DNA of 64,000 nucleotides from Aplectana chamaeleonis. Its lineage: Eukaryota > Nematoda > Chromadorea > Rhabditida > Cosmocercidae. Of this stretch, positions 21,145 to 32,633 are shown in pieces. The stretch's first letter is position 1; each line of letters starts with the position of its first letter. Where the stretch lies: contig JAPDOI010001155.1 in assembly GCA_029168955.1 (NCBI GenBank), forward strand, positions 62,001 to 126,000, read 5' to 3'. Made by a program: the position numbers and the translations under genes. The notes under the pieces were generated by a model. That model had not been told where the DNA came from. It saw only the letters and a list, made by a program, of their open reading frames with translations, and did no database searches.

Positions 21145-21680
21145 CCTTTTTGATAGATTTTCTTGGCTTTTTCCTTTTTATCACATGTGTAATCAGCAGC
21201 GTTAGCGAAAAATTCAGTTGTTCACTAACTTTGTTGAAGAATTCGCATGGTGCTATGAGAGAACGAGCGTCAGATTTGTTCCCGATCAGTCAGAAATAAA
21301 AATAATGTGGGAATTCTAAGACATTGTTCTACAGGGAATACATTTACAGGTGTAGTTGTGATTACAGCTCCAGAATCCACATATACGGAGCGGTTGTTTG
21401 CCAAAATATGCATCGAAACCTCAATCACCCGAGAGATGCCAGTCGATGGCACAATAGTAGCCTCTTTTTCTTTGTGTCTCCAGCGCAAGAGGTGGAGTGG
21501 AGAGCGCAGCAAGCGCGAGATAAAGTGGGCGCGGCATGCTTGGTTGTCAATGGTACCGCAACCTAGCCATCCGCTTAGCGGCGGTCAACTCGCCGCCACC
21601 ATGCAGATTACTACCACCCCTTTAGTAAAACTCTTTTGTGGCTTGGAAGAGTTACGCCCAAATCCATCCCACAGGATTGC
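21145..21680. other. non-coding stretch, no firm gene
   Basis: A long plus-strand open frame (21307-21747) crosses into satellite DNA and has no recognisable domain or splice support. I call no gene. Confidence 0.35.
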
Positions 21681-22600
21681 AGAAGGGGTATGTAGAACGT
21701 CAGAGAAAATGGGTGCGCCTTCAGATGACGTCAGCAGGCCATCGTGAGAAAAATATAGGGCTTCAGAATGTGTCCGCAGGACGTAGTGAAGGGTAGGTAG
21801 GGCTCTAGTAGGAGAAAACTGTGGAAAGTAGGTGGGGGCCAAGGTGACGTCAGCAGGATGTCGGGGAAAGTTGGTTTGCTTTCAAATGCCGTCAGCAGTA
21901 CGTCGTTGAACGTAGACAGGGATTTCGATGACGTCAGCAGTGCGTAGAGGAAAAAGATAGTTTAAGAGGATGCCGACAGAACATCATGCAAGGTGGGCAG
22001 GACTTCAAGGGGAGTCGTCAGGATGTAGTGAAAAGAGTGTTGAGTTCCAGATGATGTCATCGGTACGTCATGGAGAACATATAGGGCTCCAGAAAGTGTT
22101 CGCTTGACGCCGTGAAAGATGGCGTCACCAGAACGTCATGGGTCGGTGGAAGGAGCTTCATGTGGAACGTGCGTGACGTCGTGAAATGTGAGTAGCGTTT
22201 GACGTAAAGCAAGTGCAGCTTTGTGGAATGCGAGTAGCGCTTTATTTAAATCGTGCGCAAGGTGAAATACAGCAGCGCTTAATGTATAGCGTGTGTAGCT
22301 TCGTGAAAATTCAAGTAGCAGAGCGCGCGCAGCGTTTTGAAACATGAGAAGCGCTTTTTTAGCGTACCCCGCATAGTGGAAAGTGAGCAGAAAGTAAAAG
22401 CGCTACATGTTGAGCGTGCACCGCCTCGTGTAGAGCGAGAAGCGCTTTATGGAGAGCCTGCGCTGCGTCGTGAAAAGTGAGTAGCAGCCAATGTACAGCG
22501 TGTGCAGTGTCGTAAAATGTGGGTGGCGTTCTTGTGGAGCGTGTGCCGCGCGGTTGAAAAAAAGCGCTTCTGTATAACGTGTGCAGCGTCATGAGATAGT
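21680..22600. repeat. two adjoining degenerate minisatellites
   Basis: At 21680-22130, units of about 55-65 bases carry GACGTCAGCAG.A.GTCG.GGAAA. At 22130-22600, shorter units of about 36-42 bases carry GTGTGCAGCGTCGTGAAA.GTGAGTAGCGCTTTATG. Copies are strongly diverged but phase is maintained over hundreds of bases. The ORFs crossing the second block are made of the repeat (FHDAAQALHKALLALHEA-like) and are not genes. Confidence 0.6.
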
Positions 22601-23440
22601 CGGCGTTCACGAGTCGACCTTGCTCAATTTCTCCGCTATGGCCTGTTGGAGTGCACAAATCAAGTGATAACGCAGGTGCCGTTGATTCTTCCCTGGCCAG
22701 AGATGAGAACTGTAAACTAGCCACTCTAGACAAGATAGTTTTTCCCGAACAACAAAGGTCATCTCAGACTCAAGTGCGCGCTCACATTGTCTAGCTAGAC
22801 ACCGCAACTTCGACGGGGCAAAAACGTTTTAGAAAAAAAGGTTTGCTCTGATTCCGAGGCAAACTTAGGTTGTTTCTTCTCGTGCTTGTGCGGAGCGAAG
22901 GGGAGAGACAGCTAGAGTGTGGAGGAGAAGGTGGCGCAGTACACGCGCGGTCACGCACTCGATCGACAGCAGTAAATTTTACCCTGAAATAGAAACTAGG
23001 TTTCTCTCTAACATCCTCTGTTACTCGCTTGAAAACATCCTACAGGTGACGAACGCATGTTGTGCCTTCAGGCTGCGTTCAATGTAGCGAGAGCGCGCAT
23101 TTCCGCTGTTGTGCGCCTCTTAACGCTCCTCAACGCTGGAGAAGCCAGTGCCCGCTAATTAGAACGAAAAAACACCCCACCCTTCGTGTTAAGTCGATTG
23201 ACGACGTTCGGCCGGGTGATTATTCGCGCAAATCTGCGCAGTGGCTGATCATGTCCCACGGCTTGCCATTACCGTAGCGGGATTACGGCGAACAAGGACA
23301 TTAGTTTTGCAACAGGTATAATGCCTCCTGCTTCAGGAATGGAACAGTGAGCTTGGAACTCGCTGTTCCCTATTAAAGCCGGAGTAGCAGCCAGCGGGTC
23401 TAAGCGCGAGAGGGAGCGCGCGTGTGCTCGTTTGCCCACG
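22601..23440. other. non-coding or 5' UTR-like stretch
   Basis: No exon signals confirmed. It is rather GC-rich, with several GAGAGCGCGC motifs at 22900-23430, and leads into a candidate coding exon at 23441. Confidence 0.3.
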
Positions 23441-23545
23441 ATGAACATCGATTTTCGTAATCGTACGCTGTCTCAAAGAGTGGAGGCTGCCTCACGGGCG
23501 AATGCTCTGGCAGTTCATGGAAGATCCACTTACACAATTCTGAAG
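23441..23545 (+). CDS. candidate first coding exon, cut by a MITE at its 3' end
   Basis: An ATG opens 35 coding-like codons (MNIDFRNRTLSQRVEA... ending ..STYTILK) up to AAG, followed by GT and then the TA duplication of the family E MITE (element from 23550). A donor could be formed by the GT immediately before the insertion. The frame is open upstream to 23351. No domain recognised, and no downstream exon identified beyond the RTE elements. Confidence 0.3.
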
Positions 23546-23549
23546 GTTA

Positions 23550-24305
23550 AAGGCAGTGTTCACGATAGAAATCGTTTCTCTGCTTTTCCGCCTATCTTGA
23601 AGACGGTCCCACACTGAATCCAATGAGGTCTCTAAAATCGTACAAGACCTTCTGTGAACGGAGTTGCTGTGCTTATCTGGGCCAAATTCCGGTCCGACAC
23701 GCTTTGCGGCCGCACGCGCTCGAGTCAGTCGGGTTTCCAGCGCCAAAGGCGACCCGACGTGGCTTTTTTCTTCAAGTTTCTAGAATTTTTCTTAGTTTCC
23801 AGTTTCCATAACCCACATAGAACCAGCAGATCTGCGCCTGCGGCGCTGGAAGCTCTTCTGACTCAGGAGCGTGCGGCCGCAAAGCGTGTGGAGACGCAAT
23901 TGCAGGCCGGAATTTGGCCCAGATAAGCACAGTATGGTCCTTCAAGGATTGAGCTAAGGAAACATGGTGGACGAGTTGTCCGAGGCTTGTAACTTCCGTC
24001 TTTTGCAGCCGATGTATGCGAGCTGACCTGAGTGAAGAGAGAAGTTGGAAATAAAGGGAAGAACAGGGCTATTGATAGGAAACCATCGCTCGTCTCACAA
24101 TCTCGAGCATTCATTTGTTCACGTCGGTGGGCGTGGAAAGTGCATCTGGGTTGTGACGAGCTGACGGGTGTCCAATTTCGGGGCCGTAGGGGACCGTTCC
24201 GAGCTAATTGGTGTTAGTTTTTTTAACGTTAGGTTTGCGCTAGGCCCCGCAGCTGCCGATCTTCACCAAAAAATCAGACATGGTTTTTATCGTGGACACT
24301 GCCTT
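23550..24305. mobile_element. family E MITE with internal foldback
   Basis: Left end AAGGCAGTGTTCACGATAG and right end ATCGTGGACACTGCCTT, flanked by TA (23548-23549 and 24306-24307; TTAA on both sides). The interior has a long imperfect palindrome (23664-23935): GTGCTTATCTGGGCCAAATT, ACGCTTTGCGGCCGCACGC and CCAGCGCC recur in inverse order. 756 bases, non-coding. Confidence 0.75.
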
Positions 24306-24655
24306 TAAAGTGGGCAGCGACTCTGAGTTTTTGTCTATACGGTCCGCTGCGGGGACATAATTTTTGTGGTGGTCCACAACGAGGAGGCTTTCCTCGCGAT
24401 AGGCCATCGGTATGATTCCCTGAGCGTCCAAAATTGGCGTCCACAAAGTGACACATGGTCATCTTCTCAGACCGGCCTAAAACGGCCAACTGCCTCTCAC
24501 AATATTGTTACCTTTCCGTGGCGATCTGGAAAATCATGTTGTCGTTGTTGTAGGTCTGTGAGAACTCCGCCATTGCCGGTCCCAAGCCCGGATGAGAAAG
24601 GAGGAGTGTTGGCCCCCCATGCTACCGACGGGCTGGAAAACCTAAGGTGGTAACC

Positions 24656-25802
24656 ATGGAGAGTCTCATAGGAATACGCGATACGGCTACCGCATCCGGG
24701 GCAGCCGATGCGCCAACACTGCGGACCCAGGGTGTTGGTGACAAGTATGCTACTGGCCAGAACAGTGGACGACTGGTAACGCCGAAGAAGGAGGTGCGAT
24801 TCGCGGCATGGAATGTGCGATCAGGGCATTATGTCGGGCAGAAAGAAATCATTGCCAGGGAACTGTTGAAGTCGAAGGTATCGGTTGCCGCCCTGTCTGA
24901 ATTAAGGATTAGTGGAAGTGGAACAATGACTGTCCAGGTGCCAGATAGTCCAGAAAGGATGGTGCTGTACTACTCCGGTAGTGACGGACACCATCAAGGC
25001 GTTGGATTCATGCTGAACTGGAAAGCAGCTGGAAGCGTTGGGACATTCGGAGCCTATCTCTGGCAGAATCGCTGTCCTCACGCTGAAAGGAACTATAAGG
25101 ACACATATTGTGGCAGTTTATGCGCCGACAGAGCCTAGCCCGGATTCCGACAAGGACGCGTTTTACGCTTAGCCTCAGGACGTTCTGAACACGATTTCAA
25201 AGAGAGACGTTGTTCTAGTCGCAGGTGATTTCAACGCACACGTAGGAAAAGACAGGATGGGCTGGGAAGCAGTATTGGGCCGATTTGGCGTTGGTGACAT
25301 GAACGACAATGGTCTGCGCTTGCTCACGTTTGCAGCTTTCAATGGACTCATTATTGGAAACAGTCACTTCCAGCATCGCAGAAAGCATCAGTTGACGTGG
25401 AGAAATCCTTCCGGACGAGACGTAGCTTTGTTAGACTACGTGCTGATGAGCTCGCGTTTCAGGTCGTCGCTCAAGGATGTTCGTGCAATGAGAGGACCCG
25501 ACTGTGGTTCAGATCATTACCTTCTACGTGCAGTAGTGAATCTTCGTCTACAACGAGCTAGGATTGTGGAGCCATCTAAAGGCCAATTCAACTGGGCACA
25601 TTTGATGGTACCTGAGACGAAGGAGTTATTCCAAATGGCACTGTCGAATCGGTTTGCGCTGTTGGCAGACGATGCATCTGTGGATGAACAAGAACAGCAG
25701 ATAGCAGCCACCATCGTGGAATGTGCAGAGCCACTTTGTCCTGCCCCTCGTCCAGCCCCCGAATCCAGCCATGGATATCAGATGAATCCATACATCTCAT
25801 AG
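24656..25802 (+). pseudogene. RTE endonuclease domain (broken)
   Basis: Motifs in order: VRFAAWNVRSGHY, VAALSELRISGSG (catalytic Glu), then after a frameshift near 25060 VVLVAGDFNAHVGKD, HQLTWRNPSGRD, ALLDYVLMSSRF and CGSDHYLLRAVV with the terminal SDH. A TAG at 25170-25172 lies in frame. Strong similarity of layout to the proteins often annotated as craniofacial development protein 2-like, which are RTE endonucleases. Confidence 0.85.
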
Positions 25803-27214
25803 AAGAAAGCAAGAAAGCGAAATTGACCGATTTCGATCGATATCGTCAGCTCTGCAGAGAGCTTCGTTGCAGATTGAAAATGGAACGAGAGTCGTATTGG
25901 AATAAGGTAGCTACTGATTTGGAGGAGTCTGCGATCAGGCATGATTATCGAACTCTCTATCGGACACTCAAGCGGCTCGGAGGAAGGACGAAACCAACAA
26001 GCGATAGTATCAGGAATGCAGATGGGTCATTCGTGCGCTCTGTGGACGAGCGCCTCCGTCGATGGAGACAGTTCTTCAGTGAACTATACAGTCATGAAGC
26101 GCCGCAAGGACCGCTTGTCGAGCCACCGCTAGTTGAAGCGGCCGGAGATGCAGTTCTCGACGCAGAACCCACTTTAGATGAACTAACGGCAGCGATAAAG
26201 TCACTGAAAAACGGCAGAGCGTCAGGAGTGGACAAAATCACTGCGGAAGCCATCAAGGCTGGCGGAGACGTCTTGCTGCGCCAACTTCATCGGCTGATTA
26301 CTCTTATCTGGCAGCCTGAGAAAATACCAGCTACCTGGAAACGTGCCACAATCGTGCCCATACACAAGAAGGGTGATGCTAGAGACTGCAAAAATTACCG
26401 AGGGATCAGTCTGTTGTCTATCGTTGGCAAAGTCTTCATGAGGGTTATTCAGAACAGACTTCAGCGTCATCGTGAGCAAACCAGTCGTGAAGAACAGGCG
26501 GGGTTCCGGCCATTAAGAAACTGCAGTGATCAGATCTTCGCACTTCGACAGCTAATGGAAGAGAGAATTCGCTCTGGGAAGCGTGTCGTTATCACATTTA
26601 TAGACTTCAAATCTGCATTCGATTGTATTCACTGGCCGGCGCTGTGGAGAGCACTTGAAAGCGAGCGCATACCGAGGAAGATAGTCAAGCTCCTCCAGGA
26701 AACGTACGAAGGGTCTACCAGTTCCGTACGCATTGGGGATCAGTTGTCCGAGGAGTTTGCCGTTACCGCTGGAGTTCGCCAAGGCGATGTGGTCTCGCCT
26801 CTGCTCTTTAATACTGTTGTGGACGCTATTATGAGGAAGGTCTTCGAGAACAGAAGAGGCGTTCAATACGGAAGTAATGAGTACGTCACAGATTTGATGT
26901 TCGCGGATGACAGCGCAGTGTTCACGGACACTGTTGCGGAGACAACGTCCTTGATAAGCGATATGGCACTGATTGCAAGCTCCTACGGCTTAAGAATCAA
27001 CCAGGAGAAGACCAAGGTCATGACATCCGATGGTTCGCCTGCATCTGTTCAGTTTGAAGGAGTTGAGCTTCAGCAGGTCAAGGAATTCAAATACCTTGGG
27101 TCGGTAGTGCAGGAGCGAAAAGTTGCGGCTACAGCAGCAGCAGAATCGGGCAGGCGTCTAGTGTGTTTGCGTCGCTTGGCTGGTGTTTGTGGAAGAAAAA
27201 CAACATTTCACTGA
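25721..27214 (+). pseudogene. RTE reverse transcriptase domain
   Basis: A 497-codon frame, the longest intact coding run in the window. Motifs: SLKNGRASGVDKITAEAIK, PIHKKGDARDCKNYRGISL, EEQAGFRPLRNCSDQIFAL, VITFIDFKSAFDCIHW (first catalytic Asp), GVRQGDVVSPLLFN and LMFADDSAVF (FADD at 26900-26911), then LRINQEKTKVM and VKEFKYLGSVV. The C-terminus passes to the next frame near 27165. Confidence 0.9.
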
Positions 27215-27741
27215 AGACTAAAGTGCGAATGTTCCGAGCGCTGATAATACCCGTACTACTATACGGCTCGGAAACCTGGACTCTGCTAAAGTCAGACCTC
27301 GTCAAGCTAGAAGTCTTCCAGATGCGATGTTTGCGCCAGATTCTTGGAATTACGATTCGTGATCATGTTTGCAACGACGATATACGGAAGAGCTGCATGA
27401 ATCAACCGACGGTCGGAGAACAGCTGCAGACAAGAAGACTGCGATGGTTCGGACATGTATGTAGGATGGACCCGTCCCGTCTCCCGTACAGTATGCTGTG
27501 GCGTAAGCGCCCACCATCGTGGAGAATTCAACGAACGGCCCCGAAGAAGACATGGCTCAAGCATATAGAGGAGGATCTGAAGACTCAACGGTGCAGTGTC
27601 CTTAACGCTAAACTTGTTGCTGCAAACCGTTTTGATTGGAAGCGTATCGTTCAGGCCGCACGAGCTCCTATGGCACCTACAGCAGTGTATTGGTTGAGAG
27701 GGCATCCCGCTCCACCAGACGCCAGCTACCGGGATGAGTGA
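27163..27741 (+). pseudogene. RTE C-terminal segment
   Basis: Continues the ORF after a one-base frame change: KTKVRMFRALIIPVLLYGSE, VFQMRCLRQILGI, RLRWFGHVCRMD and a basic tail to the stop at 27739. This is the usual RTE thumb and C-terminal region (LYGSETW, RWFGHV motifs). The TGAG tail starts at the stop codon itself. Confidence 0.85.
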
Positions 27742-27757
27742 GTGAGTGAGTGAGTAG
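27735..27757 (+). repeat. (TGAG)n 3' tail of the RTE element
   Basis: Five to six TGAG units immediately at the end of the RTE coding sequence, marking its 3' terminus. Confidence 0.85.
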
Positions 27758-28149
27758 GTCTGTGAGAGTATGTAGATGACCCGTGCGTGAAGTTGGCTGA
27801 ATGGCTGCGGAGATTCCAAAAGAAACGGCATTTTTACCGCTCCAAAAAAGGCATCAGGGAAATTTTAAGGTGTTCAGAAAAAATTTTTCGGATTCGACTC
27901 GAATGTTTCAGCTTAAGGTTATTTGGGGCGCTGAACCCGAATCTGGGGTCTATTCCTCGCCAGACTTGGGGTTACTGTAGGTTACGGTAGACATATTGCC
28001 TGGCGAACTGGCTAAACTTTAACTGGCGAAACTTGCCCTTAAATTTCGAAAAGCGAAAAATGGACCTCAAATTCGTGATCAGAAACTCAAATAACACCCA
28101 CAGTGAAATTTTGGGTCGAATCTGAGATTTTGACCGAGCTACCGTATAC

Positions 28150-28527
28150 CAGGAATCCGAAGTACTCGGTAAATGGTTCTACCCAGTGGAGCAAACATCG
28201 GACAATGGCTACCGCCTTGTCGACTTTTGTGAACGCAGTGGTCTGATTATTGCATCGACATTCAAGAGGAATCATCGCCGCCATCAGCTTACGTGGCAGG
28301 GACCAACCCGGCTATCTCCAGAAGAGCAGCGGAAGCGGAAGATGACAACTTTGAAACTACAGCTTGACTATGTCCTGACGAGGAATATTCCAGTATCTGA
28401 CATTCGAAGATCTAGAGCTGTGTGGGATGTCGCATTCGATTCGGATCACCGTCCTGTTCTGTTGAACTTCACTGCGAGGATTCATAAGAGGAAGCGAGGG
28501 CTCAGCCTCTCCAGAGGATTGACATGA
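28150..28527 (+). pseudogene. RTE endonuclease C-terminal part
   Basis: Reads NGYRLVDFCERSGLIIAST, RRHQLTWQGPTR, LQLDYVLTRNIPVSD and SDHRPVLLNF, the last holding the SDH motif. The N-terminal two thirds of the domain are absent. Confidence 0.85.
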
Positions 28528-30693
28528 CAAGTCTCAGAGATGAAGAGTGCAGAAGGAATTTCCGACAACGCGTTTCTATTCACATCGGAGTACGGACTAA
28601 GAAGAAACTTTGCGACGCGGATTCTTTTGTCAAGTGCATCCAGGACGCTTCGAAAGAGGCACTCCCGGTTGTACAGCCTAAGAAGAAGTTCGCCTACGTC
28701 TCAGAAGAAACAACATCTACCTACAACAGAGTATGTGCTCTCCGAACTGCAGGAAACTTCGTGGAGGAGAAGTGTCTGAGGAGGAAGTTGCGTCGGCAGC
28801 TTCAAAGTGACCGCGAACAAGAGTGGACGTGTAGAGCTAAGGAGTTCGAGAAGGCTTGGGAGGAGAAAAATCCGAAGAAAGCCTACACGTTGCTGCGACA
28901 GTATAGCGGGAAGATGAAGAGATGTTCTCCTGTCTTGAACACTACCAATGGAGTTGCAGTTGGTGATGCGACGCTGCCAATATGGAAGGATTACTTCAGT
29001 TCACTACTGAATCGTCCAGCGCCATCAGTACCTGAGCTCCCGCATGTTCAGAGAGCACATTACGTTGTCAGTGAGGAACCGCCGACCGAGTCTGAAGTTT
29101 TGGATTGTGTCCGGAAAATGAAGAATGGAAAGGCAGGTGGAGATGACAACATCACTGCTGAAATGCTGAAAGCTCTTCCTCCGTCTGGGATTCGTGAAAT
29201 GACCAACACCATCCGTGCCATATGGATGAGCGAAAGGATACCCGAGACATGCGATCATCGTACCTCTTCACAAGAAGCTATCCGTCACGGATCCTAAGAA
29301 CTACAGAGGAATCTCTCTACTTCGTGTCATGTACAAGGTTTTAGAACGTATCATTCTCGAGCGACTTATCAAACATCGTGAAGGAACGACCAGAGATGAG
29401 CAAGCCGGTTTTCGACCTGGAAGATCGACCATCGACCAAGTGTTCGTCGTGAGAAGAGTAATTGAATCGTGGCAGCGGTTTTCGAAGCCATTACAGCTTG
29501 CTTTTTTGAACTTTGAAGCCGCGTTCGACTCTCCTCAACGTGATCGATTGCTCAATGCTCTGCGAGCAGATGGAGTCCCGGAAAAGTATGTTCGGTTAAT
29601 CGAGGACATGAACAAAGGAACAACAGCAGCAGTTCGTACACCTGTCGGATTTACGTCAGCTTTAGAGGTGAAAACAGGAGTAAGGCAAGGAGCCGTTGCA
29701 GGACCTTTTCTTTTCAACTTCGCCGTTGATGACATCATGCGTAGAGTTGCAGAACAGTTTCCTGCGGATGTGATCCTAACACCATCAGGACGCTCCCTTG
29801 TCGACCTGGAGTACGCCGACGACATTGTGTTATTCGCTGAAAACAACGCAAAACTGCAAAGGATTGTGAACCTCGTTTCGAAGTATGCCGCAGCCTATGG
29901 ACTTCGTCTTCGTCCCGACAAATGCAAGCAGATGTGGGTCTCTCAGAGGCCTTCAACTGGAGTTTGTGTGGACGGACAACGTATCGAACTGGTGGACGAT
30001 TTCTGTTATTTGGGCTGTTTGCTGAAGAACGATGGTAGTTATGCAGCGGATATTCGACAACGATGTGCGAAAGCTACGTCTGCATTCAATTCTCTAACCA
30101 AGTATTTGTGGTCTACCACCATCGCGAAGGAAGTCAAGTTGCGCGTCTACCTATCCGCTATTCGCCCTATCATGATGTACGGATCGAAGACGTGGGCAGC
30201 ACCGAAAACGCAGATGGAAAGGTTGGATTGCACGGAGAGGAAGCTTTTTAGGCGTTTGCTTGGATATTTCTGGCCGCGTGTATGCCATAACGAAGACCTT
30301 TACAAGGAAATCGACGCAGTACATCAACGCTTGACACGAGGGAGGTGCCAGCATCTCCTAACGCCATCTCAAGCAGCAATGGAAAGTCGACTTCGACTGC
30401 TCGGGCATATACTAAGAAGAACGCCGGATCGTCTCGTACAACACGCTTTGAAAATGCTTCCAAATCCTGTCTGGAAACGGCCACCTGGGCGTAGGCGAAA
30501 GTTCTGGACGGATGTGGTTAAAGAGGATTTAAAGTCACTCGGCATCGAAAGACAGTTTAGGCGCGATGTTTCGTTTCGCAGGAAATGGAATAGTGACAGC
30601 TGGATGGAATGTGTTCAAATTGTGGCTGAAGACCGTGAAAAATGGACACGGCTGACTACTAGGACGGCACACCTCGGTGAAGATGCGGAATGA
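28524..30693 (+). pseudogene. RTE reverse transcriptase and C-terminus (frameshifted)
   Basis: First frame to about 29260: KMKNGKAGGDDNITAEMLK. After a small deletion the second frame carries NYRGISLLRVMYKVLERII, DEQAGFRPGRSTIDQVF, LAFLNFEAAFDSPQRD (Asn where Asp is usual two residues before the FEAAFD motif), GVRQGAVAGPFLFN and LEYADDIVLF (YADD at 29812-29823), then DDFCYLGCLL and RLRLLGHILRR. The catalytic YADD is intact, but the broken frame and lost N-terminus mean no active enzyme. Confidence 0.85.
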
Positions 30694-31066
30694 CCGCGTC
30701 AGGCGAAAGCCAACCGATTAAGTCAAGTAAGTAAGTCAACCGTAAACCCACCGTAACTTACCGTAATTTATCGAAAATTGATAAACGGGTTGCAGATTTG
30801 TGTTAGGCAGCCCGAATAGCTTCGACAGTTTTTACAAGTGTACAAGTTTTGAGGCGATTTGACCGTAGGATTCTCGAAATCGTCAAAAGTCGCGTTTGGG
30901 CAGCAAATTTCCCCCCCCCCCCATTTCGAAGCTCCGGACCAAATCACATGGATTTTTTCAAATACTGACGGATGGGCCTCAGATTCGCAATCAGCACCTG
31001 AAACAATCCCCAGAAAGAAGTTCTAAGCTCAGTCCGAGATAATTTTTTGAACGCCCTAAAAATTGT

Positions 31067-31486
31067 TGTTGTGGCCGTCTGGTCACCGCGTTTGATCTCT
31101 GCAATTAACAAATGCGATAGCGGCAGCCGGGTGTCCGTGACGCGCACGTTGTGTGTTGCTCGTTTTTCAGTCTACCGATCTAGGTGGTCTAGCGAGAAAA
31201 CAAGCCATATAACGTCGGCGTGGATCCGGAAGAGACTTTGCGTTCACTGTTGAAGGTTGGCGCAAACTCGGTGCACCTATGTTATAGCATGTGGCACTGA
31301 GTTTGCGCCAACCTCCGATGGGGAGCGAAAGGTCTCTTCCGGATCCACGCCGATGTAAAAGGTTCTTCATTGTCTACTAATAAACCATTCCTAGTACTCG
31401 TCTTTCTGCAGCCGCAGTGAAAAGGATTAGAGATCAAAGAGTTCACATAGAACTCTCGTGAAACTTGTATCCGCAGGGATACAACA
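31067..31486 (+). repeat. 5' LTR of the gypsy element
   Basis: 420 bases. Compared with the 3' LTR it carries the 144-base hairpin element at 31212-31355 and lacks about 70 bases right after the TATA region (the CGACTAGATTC... block of the 3' LTR). The insertion splits the TATA box. The downstream AATAAA and R/U5-like part are conserved. Confidence 0.92.
31212..31355. mobile_element. family H hairpin MITE, copy 1, inside the LTR TATA box
   Basis: 144 bases forming an almost complete hairpin: TCGGCGTGGATCCGGAAGAG at the left is mirrored at the right, and GGTTGGCGCAAACTCGGTGC is mirrored around a ~15-base loop. Flanked by TA (31210-31211 and 31356-31357). The same inner motif is found at 48441-48578 and 49333-49438. 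Removing it restores CCATATAAAAGG, equivalent to the 3' LTR TATA region. Confidence 0.85.
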
Positions 31487-31500
31487 GTGGCGATCAGGCC
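31487..31500 (+). other. candidate primer-binding site
   Basis: GTGGCGATCAGGCC directly follows the 5' LTR. A TGG start complementary to a tRNA CCA end is the expected form. The tRNA species is not identified. Confidence 0.5.
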
Positions 31501-31643
31501 ATCCACTTGTTGCTAAAGGAGCGACAGTGGCAAGAACTCGACGAAGAGAGTTCTTAGAAGCTGCTAGGAAGCTTCTAAAGAAAAAGAAAAAGTCGATTGG
31601 TGACTTCAGATATTAGTAAAAAGTTAGAAGAACTTTCGAAATC

Positions 31644-32531
31644 ATGGATCCTCAGTCAGTTCTGAGCATGTTCAAAGAGCTGATGGAGGAACAGAGAAAA
31701 AGTGCTGAGAAGCAGCAGAAGGACATGATAGAAATGGTCCTCAGTCAGCTTGCTGTCACGCGTGGTGCAAGTTCAGTACCTGAAGTGAGTTCATTTCCAA
31801 ACATGATGTCAGCCCTCAGCAATCGGATTGATAAGTTGGATTTCAATTCAGAAATGGACCAGTGCTTTACCAGATGGTTTTCAAGGTTCAAGGAGGTATT
31901 CGCCGAAGACGCGAAGCAGTTGCCTGAAAGTGTTAGAGTAAGGCTGCTTTGTGAGAAGCTAGACCGGTGTACTTTTGAAAAGTACCAAGGGCATATACTT
32001 CCAAAAGAGGTCACAGATATCGGTTTTGATGAAACAGTGCTTACCTTGAAGCAGCTGTTTGACCTCAAAGTCTCGGAGTTTACGACAAAATATCAGTGCT
32101 TGAAGCTGGAAAAGAACGACTCCGAAGGTTACCTCACGTATACTGGTAGAGTAAATGAGTTTTGCGAAAAGGCGAAAATTCATGAGCTTGATTCAGATGG
32201 AATCAAGTGCCTGTTATGGATTTTCGGCCTAAAGTCAGCGAAAGAAGCTGAAATAAGGCAAAGACTCATTGCAGTTCTGGACAAAGAATACGAGGCTAAC
32301 AAGAAAGTTTCCCTTCAAGAGTTGCACATGGAATGTGAGAATTTTTTGAGTCTCAAAAGGGACAGTTAGACCATCGCTGGCAACGTGAAGTTTGTGGAAG
32401 AAACAAACAAAATGACGAAAAGAGCAATTCAGTGTTGGAATTGCGGAGGTAACCATTTGGCACGCTTGTGCAAGTCAAAGCCATGGTTTTGCAAGAAGTG
32501 CAAAACAATGGGCCATAAGGAAAATCACTGT
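31644..32531 (+). pseudogene. gypsy gag with two zinc knuckles, interrupted by a TAG
   Basis: The ATG at 31644 opens a 241-codon frame with an N-terminal coiled-coil-like region (KELMEEQRKSAEKQQKDM), then a capsid-like helical region (FTRWFSRFKEVF, RVRLLCEKLD, GYLTYTGRVNEF). A TAG at 32367-32369 interrupts it; the same frame continues into the nucleocapsid with CWNCGGNHLARLC (32433-32471) and CKKCKTMGHKENHC (32490-32531), a CCHC pair. Family knowledge: this packages the element RNA into particles. Confidence 0.85.
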
Positions 32532-32633
32532 GAAGTCGCAAATCAGCGGTAGGTTTCAGAAAAGAATCCGTAACGGTGAAACCGTAAGAATAGCGACCAC
32601 AGTAAAAACGCTAGAAAAGGTTCGAAACGCCTA

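Larger units (their letters stand above)
24480..27760 (+). mobile_element. RTE-clade LINE, near full length, decayed
   Basis: A single-ORF element with APE endonuclease and RT, ending in a tandem TGAG tail (27735-27757), as is typical for RTE elements, which carry short tandem repeats at the 3' end. Coding runs from ATG 24656 to 27741 through frame changes near 25060, 25760 and 27165, plus an in-frame TAG at 25170. The 5' boundary is uncertain: the family E MITE ends at 24305, and the sequence from about 24480 reads as its 5' UTR. Confidence 0.85.
28150..30735 (+). mobile_element. RTE-clade LINE, 5' truncated
   Basis: Begins inside the endonuclease domain and ends with an AAGT-type repeat (AAGTCAAGTAAGTAAGT, 30719-30738). 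Distinct in sequence from the RTE at 24480, so a different subfamily. Two frame changes (near 28520 and 29260). The 5' truncation is normal for LINE copies made by incomplete reverse transcription. Confidence 0.85.
27830..31061. repeat. family X dispersed repeat, copy 4, split by an RTE insertion
   Basis: X sequence at 27830-28150 (GAATCTGGGGTC, TTACTGTAGGTTACGGTAG, GCTACCGTATACC) stops at about 28150 and resumes at about 30735 (AACCGTAAACCCACCGTAA...). In the copy at 52440-52560 the matching pieces are adjacent. The RTE at 28150-30735 therefore inserted into this copy. The repeat then runs to the left flank of the gypsy element. Confidence 0.65.

Noticed and set aside
21307..21747. 146-codon plus-strand ORF
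   Set aside because: No domain, no splice or ATG support, and its 3' third lies in degenerate satellite DNA.
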